DNA from: Prosapia bicincta
Taxonomy: Eukaryota; Arthropoda; Insecta; Hemiptera; Cercopidae
Assembly: GCA_036971475.1 (NCBI GenBank)
Contig: JBAIZL010000001.1
Coordinates: forward strand, 108,113,850 to 108,177,849
Length of the DNA: 64,000 nucleotides
Direction of reading: 5' to 3'
Part shown: piece by piece, positions 22,640 through 34,790 of the stretch
Position numbering within the stretch: position 1 is the stretch's first letter
How the letters are laid out: each line of letters opens with the position of its first letter
The notes under the pieces: generated by a model
Seen by the model: only the letters and a program-made list of their open reading frames with translations
Told to the model about the DNA's origin: nothing
Database searches by the model: none
Made by a program: the position numbers and the translations under genes

Positions 22640-23800
22640 GCCTAAAAAATTTTGATTTTGTATTTGATAAAACAATCGATTGTTAATGTGCCAAAAACAT
22701 TGTCTACCCCTGATAAAATGATAAATTAGCGGGAACAGTTTTATGTTGCGCCGGATTAAGAAATACTAATTTTATATGCTCTCATTGTTGTTTTTGACGA
22801 TTTAATTATTATTTTGAACAAAATGCTTGATTTAGTAGTAGAGACAGAGAACGGGTGTTTTGCCATAAACGTGTGCCTCAAAGTTATTTTCAAGGTAGCG
22901 GATGAAAAATGAACTATGTTTACATCTAAAATGATTCTGCTGTAACGGAATTTAAATGTTTTTTATAGTATCAACGACTATTATTTAGATTATTTTTTAA
23001 ATGAAATGAATCTGGGGTTAATCGTGGTGTACGGTAATAGCAATGTATCTAATATTGATATCTATGTGTGCATTTTTTTGTTTGTTGAATACCTAGCTTA
23101 TCTAATCGGCGAGGCTCTAGATTGCGTCGCTAGGTGTCGCTATCAAATAGGCAAACATTGCTAATCTCTTTCTATACCACCATCCCAATCTCTCTTACAT
23201 AAGTGCCAGTGGTACTCGTACACACAATTTCTATTCACTAGCGTCGGGTAACTTTCTCTTCCGCTAGTCTCTGTGGCTGGTATTATTGCAGGCAACACGC
23301 GACAGGCAACAGATATTCATTTTAACTAACATTGCTTAATTGAGTAAACAAGAAACAAGTTACTTTAAATGTCGCATACCATAGATTGTGATTGAAATTT
23401 GAGCAAGTAATATAAACAAAAAATTAAGTAAATCCCTACTGAGGTTAATAAAGACAATTTTTATTTGATTTGCCCTATAACACTATTATGCTGTATCACT
23501 GCTATTGTGCTAATATGATACTGTGTCGTAACCATGGCAGCAGTGGGTTGTTCAATGAAGGTTTCGACGTCAACCAAATGGGGGGAAAAATTTATATACA
23601 TCTTTGAGAAATATATGTCTAGATATTGGAAAGTTAACGCAGAGACAAGGGTCGCTAGACTTTAGAACTTGAAGATTCTCAAAACGTTTGAAGACTTGAA
23701 GTCAGTTCGAACCCGGCCTATATCCCACAAATTTTATAATTTAATTATTGAATAAATATTTGAAAAAATCTATAAACATTGTCATCCGCTTTAGGTTAAA
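22640..23800. other. No gene seen
   Basis: AT-rich sequence. A GC-richer patch at 23095-23300 has no open frame or motif I can identify. Confidence 0.5.
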
Positions 23801-23856
23801 CAAATGTTTATTTTTAAATAAATTAAACCTCTAAACCACAAATAACATTTATTTAA

Positions 23857-23899
23857 ACCTTATGTACATTTCAATTGCCCAGCAATCATCTTCAGATGC
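23857..23899 (-). ncRNA. Hammerhead core, helix I broken (left arm)
   Basis: CUGAAGA (rc 23889-23895), helix II AUUGC/GCAAU with a UGG loop, GAAA (rc 23869-23872) and palindromic AUGUACAU are intact, but the 5' helix I strand GCAU cannot pair with AGGU. Confidence 0.55.
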
Positions 23900-23972
23900 C
23901 TACATAAACCTTCGGTTTATGCCTATATATTTGTTGTATTATGTTGTTTAAAGTTAGTTGAATTTTTTAAAT

Positions 23973-24015
23973 ACCTCTGAAGATGATTGCTGGGCAATTG
24001 AAATGTACATAAGGT
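23973..24015 (+). ncRNA. Hammerhead ribozyme, minimal type I, intact by pairing
   Basis: ACCU (23973-23976), CUGAAGA (23977-23983), helix II AUUGC/GCAAU plus a flanking G-U pair with loop UGG, GAAA (24000-24003), 8-base palindromic helix III AUGUACAU (24003-24010), cleavage base A24011, then AGGU (24012-24015) pairing with ACCU. All invariant bases of the hammerhead core are present. Cleavage is predicted between 24011 and 24012. Confidence 0.75.
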
Positions 24016-24065
24016 TTAAATAAATGTTATTTGTGGTTTAGAGGTTTATTTATTTAAAAATAAAC

Positions 24066-26980
24066 ATTACGCCACAATTGCTTCATACAACTTTAAACAA
24101 ATGTATTTAAAATTGATTGCATAAATAACAACGTATTTTAATAACGACTGAAAATCTGTGCAATATATATATCAGGAGAGTGTGAGCTAATAGAAGGAAT
24201 TTATGAACTTGACCTCATATACGAACAGACACTGTTTAAACTGTTTCTTTATACAACAGTATTTAACTTTGTTCCATACAGTCGTATTAGCTTACGTTGC
24301 ACATTTTTTTAAATAGGAAACCTATCCGAAGCGGATACTTTGTCGCTGTTTGTAAAGTAGTTAGTTACAAATAAAATTTTCACAACAAATTACATTAGAT
24401 ACAAATAGAAATTACGTAAATACTTCCCAACATCTGACGTGAGGTCACGCAAATTGAGGTCAACTGTTTCATTCTACCCCCAGTAGTTTACATTAGGGAG
24501 CTCTTTTTGTAACTAAACCTACCCGAATTGCATATTTGTAGCTGTATTTTATTGAACTGTACTCGTAACTGCATGGTAATGTGGAATAGTGCTGGGATTT
24601 CTGACAAATCTTCCTATAAATGTTATGTTGTGATAAAAAAGCTTTTTTAACGGTCAGTTGTGTAGCAGCTACCGTGCCATCTGCCGCGAGCGATAAGAAC
24701 ACTCGCCATGCTTAATGTGTATATATAAAAGTGTTTTGTTTGTGTACGCTTCAAAATTTGCGAAATGTTTTATAGGTATTGGGTTCTAATACTGACACCA
24801 TATACATCCCGCAGCTGGAAAAAAAGACATCAGATTGCAACAGTCTGCAACGTTTTTATCAGATTGGTTTTGACAGCGTTCCAGAAAAATGATATAGCCT
24901 TAGCCCCTGAAGTGCTGCAAATTAAACTTTTATGAAACGTATGCCTCGTTTAATTCCTCATTCCTCATCCTTGCAACCACAACGTGGGAGGTTACATTCA
25001 GCTAGATACTTTACAAACTAAGTTTTTTCCTGCCCGTTTCAAAAACAAGATTGTGTTTATTATATACTGATACTTTAAACCCCTAATCATTATTTATGGT
25101 TTTAAAACATTTCTTATTTTGAATGTGTTAAAAATTATTTTTAAAGAACATTCCTGGAAAGGAAAGAATCTTCTTGGCCAAGGATACCTTAAATGTAGGA
25201 CATGCGTTCTGACTGTCGTTTTGTAAATATTTTGCTAGACATCAGCCGACAGATAATCGTATCCAGTAGCAAGATCAGGGACATTGCGTGCTTTAACGGT
25301 TATTACAGAATCAAAGTTTGTTACACAATTCTTAAATTGGTCTCACAACGTATCAACATTTTGTCTTTGTAAATAGGTTTTGTTTATAACAACCTAGGAC
25401 GAGCGTAAGCTAAACTGCAGTAATAAAATCACTCAGAATACTGTAAGACTAAAATAGCTTGTCATTTCTATCGAATCTAAGATAATTTGTACATGATTTT
25501 AAAATGCCGAATCTGCTTCACTAAACTACTATTAGGGAATTTGGTAGAGCAGCAAACAGACCTGTAACATCATTTCTGAATATGTTCTCTAAAAGAAAAA
25601 ACCTGACAGAAGTTAATTTAGAGTAATATAACTTAAATTATTAAATCATATTGATAAGCACGTAACATTATCCTATAAAAATGTCCAACAAATCAATTTC
25701 CTTTATGTATTTATTGTTTGTGCTTATTAATTAACCTAATAAGTAAATTAACCTGATATAGCTTGAAATAATATACAGTTTATTAGATAACTATATTTAA
25801 CATTACAGCGGACGTTGACATACGGTTAATAAAGACATTGTGACTTTCGGAAATCTCCAGGTAGTTTGTTACAAATTTTGTTTTTTAGAAGGTCATGTAC
25901 CGATCAACTCCTACGTACATTTTTCTAAATGCTGAAACATAAAAATTTTTTTTCAAAAAAAATTTATATTTAAAATTATATAATTTATATAAAATAATAT
26001 AATTTAAAATAATATAAAATAATATAATTTATTAAAAATTATATATATTTAAAAACATTTTGAGCTAATATGTGCAGTGCTAAAAGTTTTATAATTAAAG
26101 TTTAAAATTCTGTAATGTGATTAAAATTTATATTATCTGGATTTCAAATTCAAGTCTATTTCAGATTACATATCTGTATTGATTACCTATATTTCTTCAA
26201 AGCCTAATTAATGTTTAATCTTTGAAGGTTTGATGATGTTTTCCTTGCAATTAAACCTTAATGATGTATCAATAGTCATTACCCCAAGATTAAAAATGGA
26301 AACATTTAACTAATTCGTATTGCCTTGAGGACAACTAACTGATTAATACAAACAATACATGAGCTTTATGGTTAGTATTGGTAAAGAACAATATAGTACT
26401 AATTAAATAAATTATGTTAATAAAAAAAAATGAAAATTTAAAACAAAAAGTCTGTTACGTCCATATTAAAAAAAAAGGTTTTTAAGCCCATGATCCGGGT
26501 AGTCTCGTATTAATGTACAGGATATTGGGGGGGGGGGGGGTTGAGGTAACATCATCTCTTTCAGAGCTATTGTTGTAACTCCTATACCATTCCGTTGATG
26601 TAACAGCCACAAGTGTTTTTCTGTGTACAGTGTACACATCTTACATTTCTTTTTTCTTTACAGTTATTCTTTTACATCATCTGTTACTATTACAGGTAGC
26701 GGTTTTTACAGCAGGAAGCTGGATTAATGCTTGAAATCCGATTTCGAAAGATTTTGTATTGAATTTGAAATTTTATTAACATTTTCCACGCCATTATAGT
26801 TTTGTAATATTAAAGTAGAAATATTACTTTAAAACAGTATTTAAAAATTAACTTTCTAATCTGTGATGTAATATTGCATACGTTTGCATTCATCAGTGGG
26901 TTAGGCGCACTGACAGTATAACATTTATATCGCCCATATCTTTTTACGATCACAAGTATATTTCCGGTTCTTCAGTATAT
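24066..26980. other. No gene seen
   Basis: AT-rich DNA with an almost pure A+T patch at about 25945-26060. The minus open frame 24493-24702 is unrecognised. A CTGATGA on the minus strand near 26890 has no matching GAAA and is not a ribozyme. Confidence 0.55.
26527..26540. repeat. G14 homopolymer
   Basis: Fourteen consecutive G on the plus strand, unusual in this AT-rich background; it could form G-quadruplex-like structures and is prone to sequencing error. Confidence 0.9.
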
Positions 26981-27009
26981 ACTTTTCTCTCTCGCTTTTT
27001 CTGTCATAG

Positions 27010-27125
27010 TCATAAACCATATGGACGTGGAGTTGTTGAAAACCTGCTGGAGACTGGACCACGCACAGCGGTCAGAGGATGCTATCCTGGAGGAGGTCCG
27101 TCTGTACTGGTCAACGCATCAGTAG
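27010..27125 (+). CDS. Candidate terminal exon of an unknown gene
   Basis: A GC-rich island in AT-rich DNA. From ATG 27021 to TAG 27123 the frame encodes MDVELLKTCWRL...EEVRLYWSTHQ, 34 residues with mostly G or C at third positions. A pyrimidine-rich tract (26981-27005) ending in CATAG at 27005-27009 looks like a 3' splice site, and the frame stays open across it, so this could be a last coding exon rather than a complete small ORF. The +1 frame is also open over the same stretch (PYGRGVVENLLETGP...), so the true frame is uncertain. I recognise no domain in either. No neighbouring exon was found. It may instead be a fragment of an unknown repeat. Confidence 0.25.
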
Positions 27126-29287
27126 TCTCACGTGTGGGTTGGTTAAAGTTTATCAGTAGTCTATAAGAAGAATTCTAAGTAGCCTACAGTATAGTTGTTT
27201 TGGAAACATTTCCTGCCATAGAAACAAGACATCAGTAAATAAGGCAATTACGCGCAACCATTACAAACTTTATCAGTAGAACTGTGTAGGCGTCGCATTA
27301 TTCCACTGCACAGTAATTAAGGTTACATTCATTTGTTTTAAACAATGGCCAAAGACTATAACGCGTTTTAAATACAGCGTTTGTGAATAGTTCGGTTGAT
27401 TGAGGTTAGGTTTGATGAACAATGTGAAGTATATCTTGTAGTTTGTACAGTATCAGAATAATCCCAGCTGCGAATTTAGTTGCAACTGGAAAGTAAAGAA
27501 AGTTCTGAGACGCTGTTGGAAGTAGCGTCTATTTCTCAAACAAAACGTAAAGGGAAGCTTGCTTATTGACGAGTTCTAGCGAAATTCCTTGAAAATGTGG
27601 GAATGTGCTACAGAAAATAAAGTATAAGTGTAATAAGCAGACATACGATACTTGTTGAATATCTGGCTGGTGATTTTTGGAATTTAAGTAATTCATTAGT
27701 TGTATGGGTGACTTAGTGTTAGGATTTCGTCATGCCCTGTAGATGTCTCTTTTACTGTTCTTTGGTTTTTACGTCTCATTTATATTTTTCGAGTGTGGTT
27801 TTGTTACCGAATATGATTTTTTCTTTCACTTTTTTCTTAAAAGATTTGTATGTTTGCTTTATATTTGAACATTTTGATTATATTTTATTTGCTCAGTTAG
27901 ATTACAGTTTGCATAGTTCTTTTGGTAATTTATTATGTTTTATTTTATTTGTCTTCCAGAAACACATGTGTTCTTCTGTTATTATATCATGTTTATCTCT
28001 TTTATTTGCTTTTGTTTATCATCTGTTCGGTTTGATTTTACAATTAAACTCATGCGTTTACGTTTTACCTTCCTTATATTGTTCATCATAAACTGTTCAA
28101 GTTCCATGTGTGGGTATTTGAATAGCATCCTATTCACATTTATACCTTGCACGTAATTGTAAATACCAATGTGTTTTCTAACGCGCACGCACTTACACGT
28201 GGGCACACACGCACTGACACACACACGCGCATGCTCTAATTGTATATTTACAAAGAGAGGTGCGTAAGTGTACTGTCCATTGCATATAACTGTCTCATAT
28301 ACTGAAAAGGAATCAGTATGAAAAAGCATTAGCTGTGGTGTAAAACCACTGTATAAACAGATCGTTGTTAATATTTCACTGGCAAAAGTCTTTATTTCTC
28401 GAAGTTATAGGTACGAATAAAATGGAAATGTTTCGGTACGTTAACATTTTGTAAATTAACCAAACATCTTACTTTCATTTGTGGCACGGTAGTTCTGTCT
28501 TGTACGCAATGCTCACAATGACTAAGAAATGTTCACGCATGCGTTGGAGTTATGAAGTGTCAGGTGTTTGTGACAGCTCCTCGGTGAATCATACGATAGA
28601 GTCGGCGTATCCAAGGCCGTTCTTGTCTTTAGCAGATATCGTTCATTAGACTTTATTGACCCATTTTAATTAAAATGTTCATTTCCCCTAAGTCATTTAA
28701 TATCAGCATAACCTTTAATATCGGGTAATTCATTTCAAGAATCCTATTCTGCGAAATATTTCTAGTGTATCGATATTATACAACTGAGTTTTATTAAATT
28801 TTATATTTCTTGTTAAATAGTTCAGATTTTACATTTCACTGTCTGTAGGAATCGTTTTCAACTACTCATTGTTAATAACGGTTTAATTTAATGTTGTTAT
28901 ATGACACGTTGCCATCGCTAAACCTTAGTTTATAGTAAATTTTGTAACCCTTGAATCGTGGTAATCCTTAGGCCCTGGGCAAGGTTGTATCCTAAGGTTT
29001 TGCTACAACTACAGATTTTCTATAAACTATTTGCTAAAGTACTCTTTTCATTATTCAATTGAAACCAGTCGTAATCTGCATTATCAATTGAGCCTCAGAA
29101 AAGATTGAAATGAGTTTGGGTTCACAGTTCGTTTCACCCCTCTTGATCTACACACTTAATCGTCGTCAACATAAGTGTTTTGGGTCCTGAGGTGAGCGGA
29201 GTAGGAAAATGTATTGTCTTTCTATTAAATATAACCTCTTTTGTAACAATTACTAAGATTCAGGGTACAACACACACGCACATATAT
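27126..29287. other. No confident gene
   Basis: Includes a 119-codon plus frame (27732-28091) rich in F, L, S and C, which is what a T-rich stretch gives by chance, and an overlapping 115-codon minus frame (27982-28329). Neither has a domain I recognise. Confidence 0.5.
28181..28236. repeat. CA/CG alternating purine-pyrimidine patch
   Basis: Imperfect run of ACGCGCACGC, CACACACGC and ACACACACGCGCATGC; alternating purine-pyrimidine sequence of the kind that can adopt Z-DNA. Confidence 0.7.
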
Positions 29288-29662
29288 AATAATAATTCAG
29301 CCAGCCAATAATAATTCAGTCAGCCAATAATAATACAGCCAGGCAATAATAATTCAGTCAGCTATTATACTTCAGTCAGCCAATAATAATTCAGTCAGCC
29401 AATAATAATTCAGTCTGCCATTAATAATTCAGTCAGCCATTAATAATTCAGTCACCCAATAATAGTTCAGTCTACCAATAATAATTCAGCGAACCAATAA
29501 TAGTTCAGGCAGCCAATAATAATTCAGCCAGCCAATAATAATTCAGCGAACCAATAAAAATTCAGTCAGCCATTAATAATTCAGCCAGCCATTAATAATT
29601 CAGTGAACCAATAAAAATTCAGTCAGCCATTAATAATTCAGTGAGCCAATAATAATTTAGCT
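29288..29662. repeat. 19-bp minisatellite (about 19 copies)
   Basis: Unit AATAATAATTCAGTCAGCC with variants (CAGCCAGCC, CAGCGAACC, CATTAATAATT). One unit is shorter. No open frame. Confidence 0.9.
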
Positions 29663-30694
29663 GGACAGTATATTTTTTAACACTGGCTACATGTAGGATA
29701 CGTGATCAGAGTTCTTGGTAGTTGGCTATTACAAAGTAAAAGAGTAGTTTTTATTTGGTAGAACGTTTATTTGGTTAGGATGGATATAAGCTGGTGTTAT
29801 ACTGGAGGCTCTTTTAATTAATTTAAGCTCAGAAGAGGACTGCCTGTCTGGTAAGCTAGTTTTATTTTTGGTTTTTTCGTGGTACAAAAAATATGCTTGC
29901 AAACTTCGTGACTTATAGCTAGCAGTGAATTTTAAAAACTAATTACAATTCACTAAAACTAATTACAAACTAACTAGGGATAGGGTGCAAAAAGGATTTA
30001 GCCTACTTTCTTAACGTAATGATATTATGGAGACGTGGGGCGTTATGGGGATCTAGTAGAACTTTAGGCAAAGGCATAAAGATGGAGGAGGTCCAGTGGG
30101 ATCTCTGGGCCTTGGCTCTGACGTAAAGCTTAGCGTGGGACCGTGGATGGATTACACTAGAGTAATAACCAATTGGTTATAGTTTTCATGCCGCATTAGA
30201 CAAGATACCTCTGGTTAAACAATATTTACTTGTCACAGTAGTGATATTTGGCTATTTACTAAATTAATAATTTTAGTATTATTGTGGTTGAGTTTTATAG
30301 CATTCGTGTTGGAGTCAGCAATTCCTATTTGTATGGATCGCATCGTTAGATGACAAACCGATTTAAAGGAATTAAAATAGAAGGTTGTAATTGATTTCTG
30401 CTGGCTGTCATTGAATAATGTTTTTGTTGCTTCGTCAAGGTAAATTTGACCGGACTACTACAATGTGAACTATTTAAAGTCGACGTGAATCGATGTAATA
30501 TTGCAAAGTGAGTTGGGAAGGGAGAAATACAGACCAATTCAATTAAAAGGGAGTTTTTATCGTTAATGTGATCAACTCGATGTTTTGTATTGTCGTTGCA
30601 TTGTAAGATTTATTTCTTGAAAACGTTAAAATGGGATTGCGATGATATAAACTAATATAAAAAATCGTTTATAATATAGTGATGACTTTTTCGT
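29663..30694. other. No gene seen
   Basis: AT-rich with a GC-richer patch at 30030-30150 that is closed by stops. The minus open frame 30346-30537 is unrecognised. Confidence 0.55.
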
Positions 30695-33600
30695 GTTATT
30701 TACATGGTCTTAGAAGACAAAGTAGAGCTGCATTGGAGAGACATGCGTTATCCAAGGAAGGCATTGAGACCAGGTACTCCTTTTCGTAACATTAAATGGT
30801 CCTAGAAGAGACAAAGTAGAGGTCCTTTATCCGAGGAATACGGCACTGAAGGGGGGTAATGATTGCAATGACTCCTTTTCTTATCATAAATGGTTCTAGG
30901 AGAGCCAAGGTAAAGCCTTATCCGAGGCATACGGTATTAAAGGAAGGTAATACGGTCAGTGACCTTTTCGTACCATGTTATGGTTCTAGGAGAGCCAAGG
31001 TAAAGCCTTATCCGAGGCATACGGTATTAAAGGAAGGTAATACGGTCAGTAACCTTTTCGTACCATGTTATGGTTCTAGGAGAGCCAAGGTAAAGCCTTA
31101 TCCGAGGCATACGGTATTAAAGGAAGGTAATACGGTCAGTGACCTTTTCGTACCATGTTATGGTTCTAGGAGAGCCAAGGTAAAGCCTTATCCGAGGCAT
31201 ACGGTATTAAAGGAAGGTAATACGGTCAGTGACCTTTTCGTACCATGTTATGGTTCTAGGAGAGCCAAGGTAAAGCCTTATCCGAGGCATACGGTATTAA
31301 AGGAAGGTAATACGGTCAGTGACCTTTTCGTACCATGTTATGGTTCTAGGAGGACAAGGTAAAACCTTGTGCGAGGCATACGGTATTAAAGGAAGGTAAT
31401 ACGGTCAGTGACCTTTTCGTACCATGTTATGGTTCTAGAAGAGACAAGGTAAAGCCTTATCCGAGGCATACGGTATTAAAGGAAGGTAATACGGTCAGTG
31501 ACCTTTTCGTACCATGTTATGGTTCTAGGAGGACAAGGTAAAACCTTGTGCGAGGCATACGGTATTAAAGGAAGGTAATACGGTCAGTGACCTTTTCGTA
31601 CCATGTTATGGTTCTAGAAGAGACAAGGTAAAGCCTTATCCGAGGCATACGGTAATAAAGGAAGGTAATACGGTCAGTGACCTTTTCGTACCATGTTATG
31701 GTTCTAGGAGAGCCAAATAAAGCCTTATCCGAGGCATACGGTATTAAAAGAAGGTAATACGGTCAGTGACTCCTTTTCGTACCATGTTATGGTTCTAGGA
31801 GAGACAAATAAAGCCTTATCCGAGGCATACGGTATTAAAGGAAGGTAATACGGTCAGTGACCTTTTCGTACCATGTTATGGTTCTAGGAGAGACAAGGTA
31901 AAGCCTTATCCGAGGCATACTGTATTAAAGGAAGGTAATACGGTCAGTGACTCCTATTCGTACCATGTTATGGTTCTAGGAGAGACAAGGTAAAGCCTTA
32001 TCCGAGGCATACGGTATTAAAGGAAGGTAATACGGTCAGTGACTCCTATTCGTACCATGTTATGGTTCTAGGAGAGACAAATAAAGCCTTATCCGAGGCA
32101 TACGGTATTAAAGGAAGGTAATACGGTCAGTGACCTTTTCGTACCATGTTATGGTTCTAGGAGAGCCAAATAAAGCCTTATCCGAGGCATACGGTATTAA
32201 AGGAAGGTAATACGGTCAGTGACTCCTTTTCGTACCATGTTATGGTTCTAGGAGAGACAAATAAAGCCTTATCCGAGGCATACGGTATTAAAGGAAGGTA
32301 ATACGGTCAGTGACCTTTTCGTACCATGTTATGGTTCTAGGAGAGCCAAATAAAGCCTTATACGAGGCATACGGTATTAAAGGAAGGTAATACGGTCAGT
32401 GACTCCTTTTCGTACCATGTTATGGTTCTAGGAGAGACAAAATAAAGCCTTATCCGAGGCATACGGTATTAAAGGAAGGTAATACGGTCAGTGACCTTTT
32501 CGTACCATTTTATGGTTCTAGGAGAGACAAATAAAGCCTTATCCGAGGCATACGGTATTAAAGGAAGGTAATACGGTCAGTGACCTTTTCGTACCATTTT
32601 ATGGTTCTAGGAGGACAAGGTAAAACCTTGTGCGAGGCATACGGTATTAAAGGAAGGTAATACGGTCAGTGACCTTTTCGTACCATGTTATGGTTCTAGA
32701 AGAGACAAGGTAAAGCCTTATCCGAGGGATACGGTATTAAAGGAAGGTAATACGGTCAGTGACCTTTTCGTACCATTTTATGGTTCTAGGAGGACAAGGT
32801 AAAACCTTGTGCGAGGCATACGATATTAAAGGAAGGTAATACGGTCAGTGACCTTTTCGTACCATTTTATGGTTCTAGGAGGACAAGGTAAAACCTTGTG
32901 CGAGGCATACGGTATTAAAGGAAGGTAATACGGTCAGTGACCTTTTCGTACCATGTTATGGTTCTAGAAGAGACAAGGTAAAGCCTTATCCGAGGGATAC
33001 GGTATTAAAGGAAGGTAATACGGTCAGTGACCTTTTCGTACCATTTTATGGTTCTAGGAGGACAAGGTAAAACCTTGTGCGAGGCATACGATATTAAAGG
33101 AAGGTAATACGGTCAGTGACCTTTTCGTACCATGTTATGGTTCTAGAAAGACAAGGTAAAGCCTTATCCGAGGCATACGGTATTAAAGGAAGGTAATACG
33201 GTCAGTGACTCCTTTTCGTACCATGTTATGGTTCTAGGAGAGACAAATAAAGCCTTATCCGAGGCATACGGTATTAAAGGAAGGTAATACGGTCAGTGAC
33301 CTTTTCGTACCATGTTATGGTTCTAGGAGAGCCAAGGTAAAGCCTTGTGCGAGGCATACGGTATTAAAGGAAGGTAATACGGTCAGTGACCTTTTCGTAC
33401 CATGTTATGGTTCTAGAAGAGACAAGGTAAAGCCTTATCCGAGGCATATGGTATTAAAGGAAGGTAATACGGTCAGTGACCTTTTCGTACCATGTTATGG
33501 TTCTAGGAGAGCCAAATAAAGCCTTATCCGAGGCATACGGTATTAAAAGAAGGTAATACGGTCAGTGACTCCTTTTCGTACCATGTTATGGTTCTAGGAG

Positions 33601-34790
33601 AGACAAATAAAGCCTTATCCGAGGCATACGGTATTAAAGGAAGGTAATACGGTCAGTGACTCCTTTTCGTACCATGTTATGGTTCTAGGAGAGACAAATA
33701 AAGCCTTATCCGAGGCATACGGTATTAAAGGAAGGTAATACGGTCAGTGACCTTTTCGTACCATGTTATGGTTCTAGGAGATCCAAATAAAGCCTTATCC
33801 GAGGCATACGGTATTAAAGGAAGGTAATACGGTCAGTGACTCCTTTTCGTACCATGTTATGGTTCTAGGAGAGACAAAATAAAGCCTTATCCGATTCATA
33901 CGGTATTAAAGGAAGGTAATACGGTCAGTGACTCCTATTCGTACCATGTTATGGTTCTAGGAGAGACAAGGTAAAGCCTTATCCGAGGCATACGGTATTA
34001 AAGGAAGGTAATACGGTCAGTGACTCCTATTCGTACCATGTTATGGTTCTAGGAGAGACAAATAAAGCCTTATCCGAGGCATACGGTATTAAAGGAAGGT
34101 AATACGGTCAGTGACCTTTTCGTACCATGTTATGGTTCTAGGAGAGCCAAATAAAGATTTATCCGAGGCAAACGGTATTAAAGGAAGGTAATACGGTCAG
34201 TGACTCCTTTTCGTACCATGTTATGGTTCTAGGAGAGACAAATAAAGCCTTATCCGAGGCATACGGTATTAAAGGAAGGTAATACGGTCAGTGACCTTTT
34301 CGTACCATGTTATGGTTCTAGGAGAGCCAAATAAAGCCTTACATGAGGCATACGGTATTAAAGGAAGGTAATACGGTCAGTGACCTTTTCGTACCATGTT
34401 ATGGTTCTAGGAGAGCCAAATAAAGCCTTATACGAGGCATACGGTATTAAAGGAAGGTAATACGGTCAGTGACTCCTTTTCGTACCATGTTATGGTTCTA
34501 GGAGAGACAAAATAAAGCCTTATCCGAGGCATACGGTATTAAAGGAAGGTAATACGGTCAGTGATCTTTTCGTACCATGTTATGGTTCTAGGAGAGACAA
34601 GGTAAAGCCTTATCCGAGGCATACGGTATTAAAGGAAGGTAATACGGTCAGTGACTCCTATTCGTACCATGTTATGGTTCTAGGAGAGACAAGGTAAAGC
34701 CTTATCCGAGGCATACGGTATTAAAGGAAGGTAATACGGTCAGTGACTCCTTTTCGTACCATTGAATGGTTCTAAGGGAGACACGGTAGA
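30695..34790. repeat. Satellite subfamily D, about 90-bp units (about 45 copies)
   Basis: Unit runs GGTTCTAGGAGAGCCAAGGT, AAAGCCTTATCCGAGGCATA, CGGTATTAAAGGAAGGTAAT, ACGGTCAGTGACCTTTTCGT, ACCATGTTAT. Length variants of 88-92 bp come from small indels (CCAAATAAAG, GACTCCTTTT). The first two units (30695-30880) are strongly diverged and retain GTAGAGCTGCATTGG, a feature of the neighbouring 95-bp subfamily. Because 90 is a multiple of three, a run of identical units (30859-31362) stays open for 167 codons as a 30-residue repeat; indel variants close it, so it is not a gene. Confidence 0.95.

Larger units (their letters stand above)
23806..24065. mobile_element. Palindromic hammerhead-bearing repeat (family C)
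   Basis: Arms of about 90 bp (23806-23895 and 23977-24065) are near-perfect inverted copies separated by about 80 bp. Each contains CTGAAGATGATTGCTGGGC and AATTGAAATGTACATAAGG in its own orientation. The right arm ribozyme has all pairings. The left arm lacks its 5' helix I strand because sequence beyond the core is different (GCAU instead of ACCU). The small hairpin AAACCTTCGGTTT lies in the spacer. Confidence 0.7.

Noticed and set aside
23700..23730. GTTCGAACCCGGCC, like a tRNA T-arm or B box
   Set aside because: No A box at the proper distance on either strand.
26870..26905. Minus-strand CTGATGA with a UGCA/UGCA stem
   Set aside because: No GAAA follows; not a hammerhead.
27732..28329. 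Open frames of 119 codons (+) and 115 codons (-) overlapping each other
   Set aside because: Composition follows a T-rich strand, no domain is recognised, and frames of this length are expected by chance in 64 kb.
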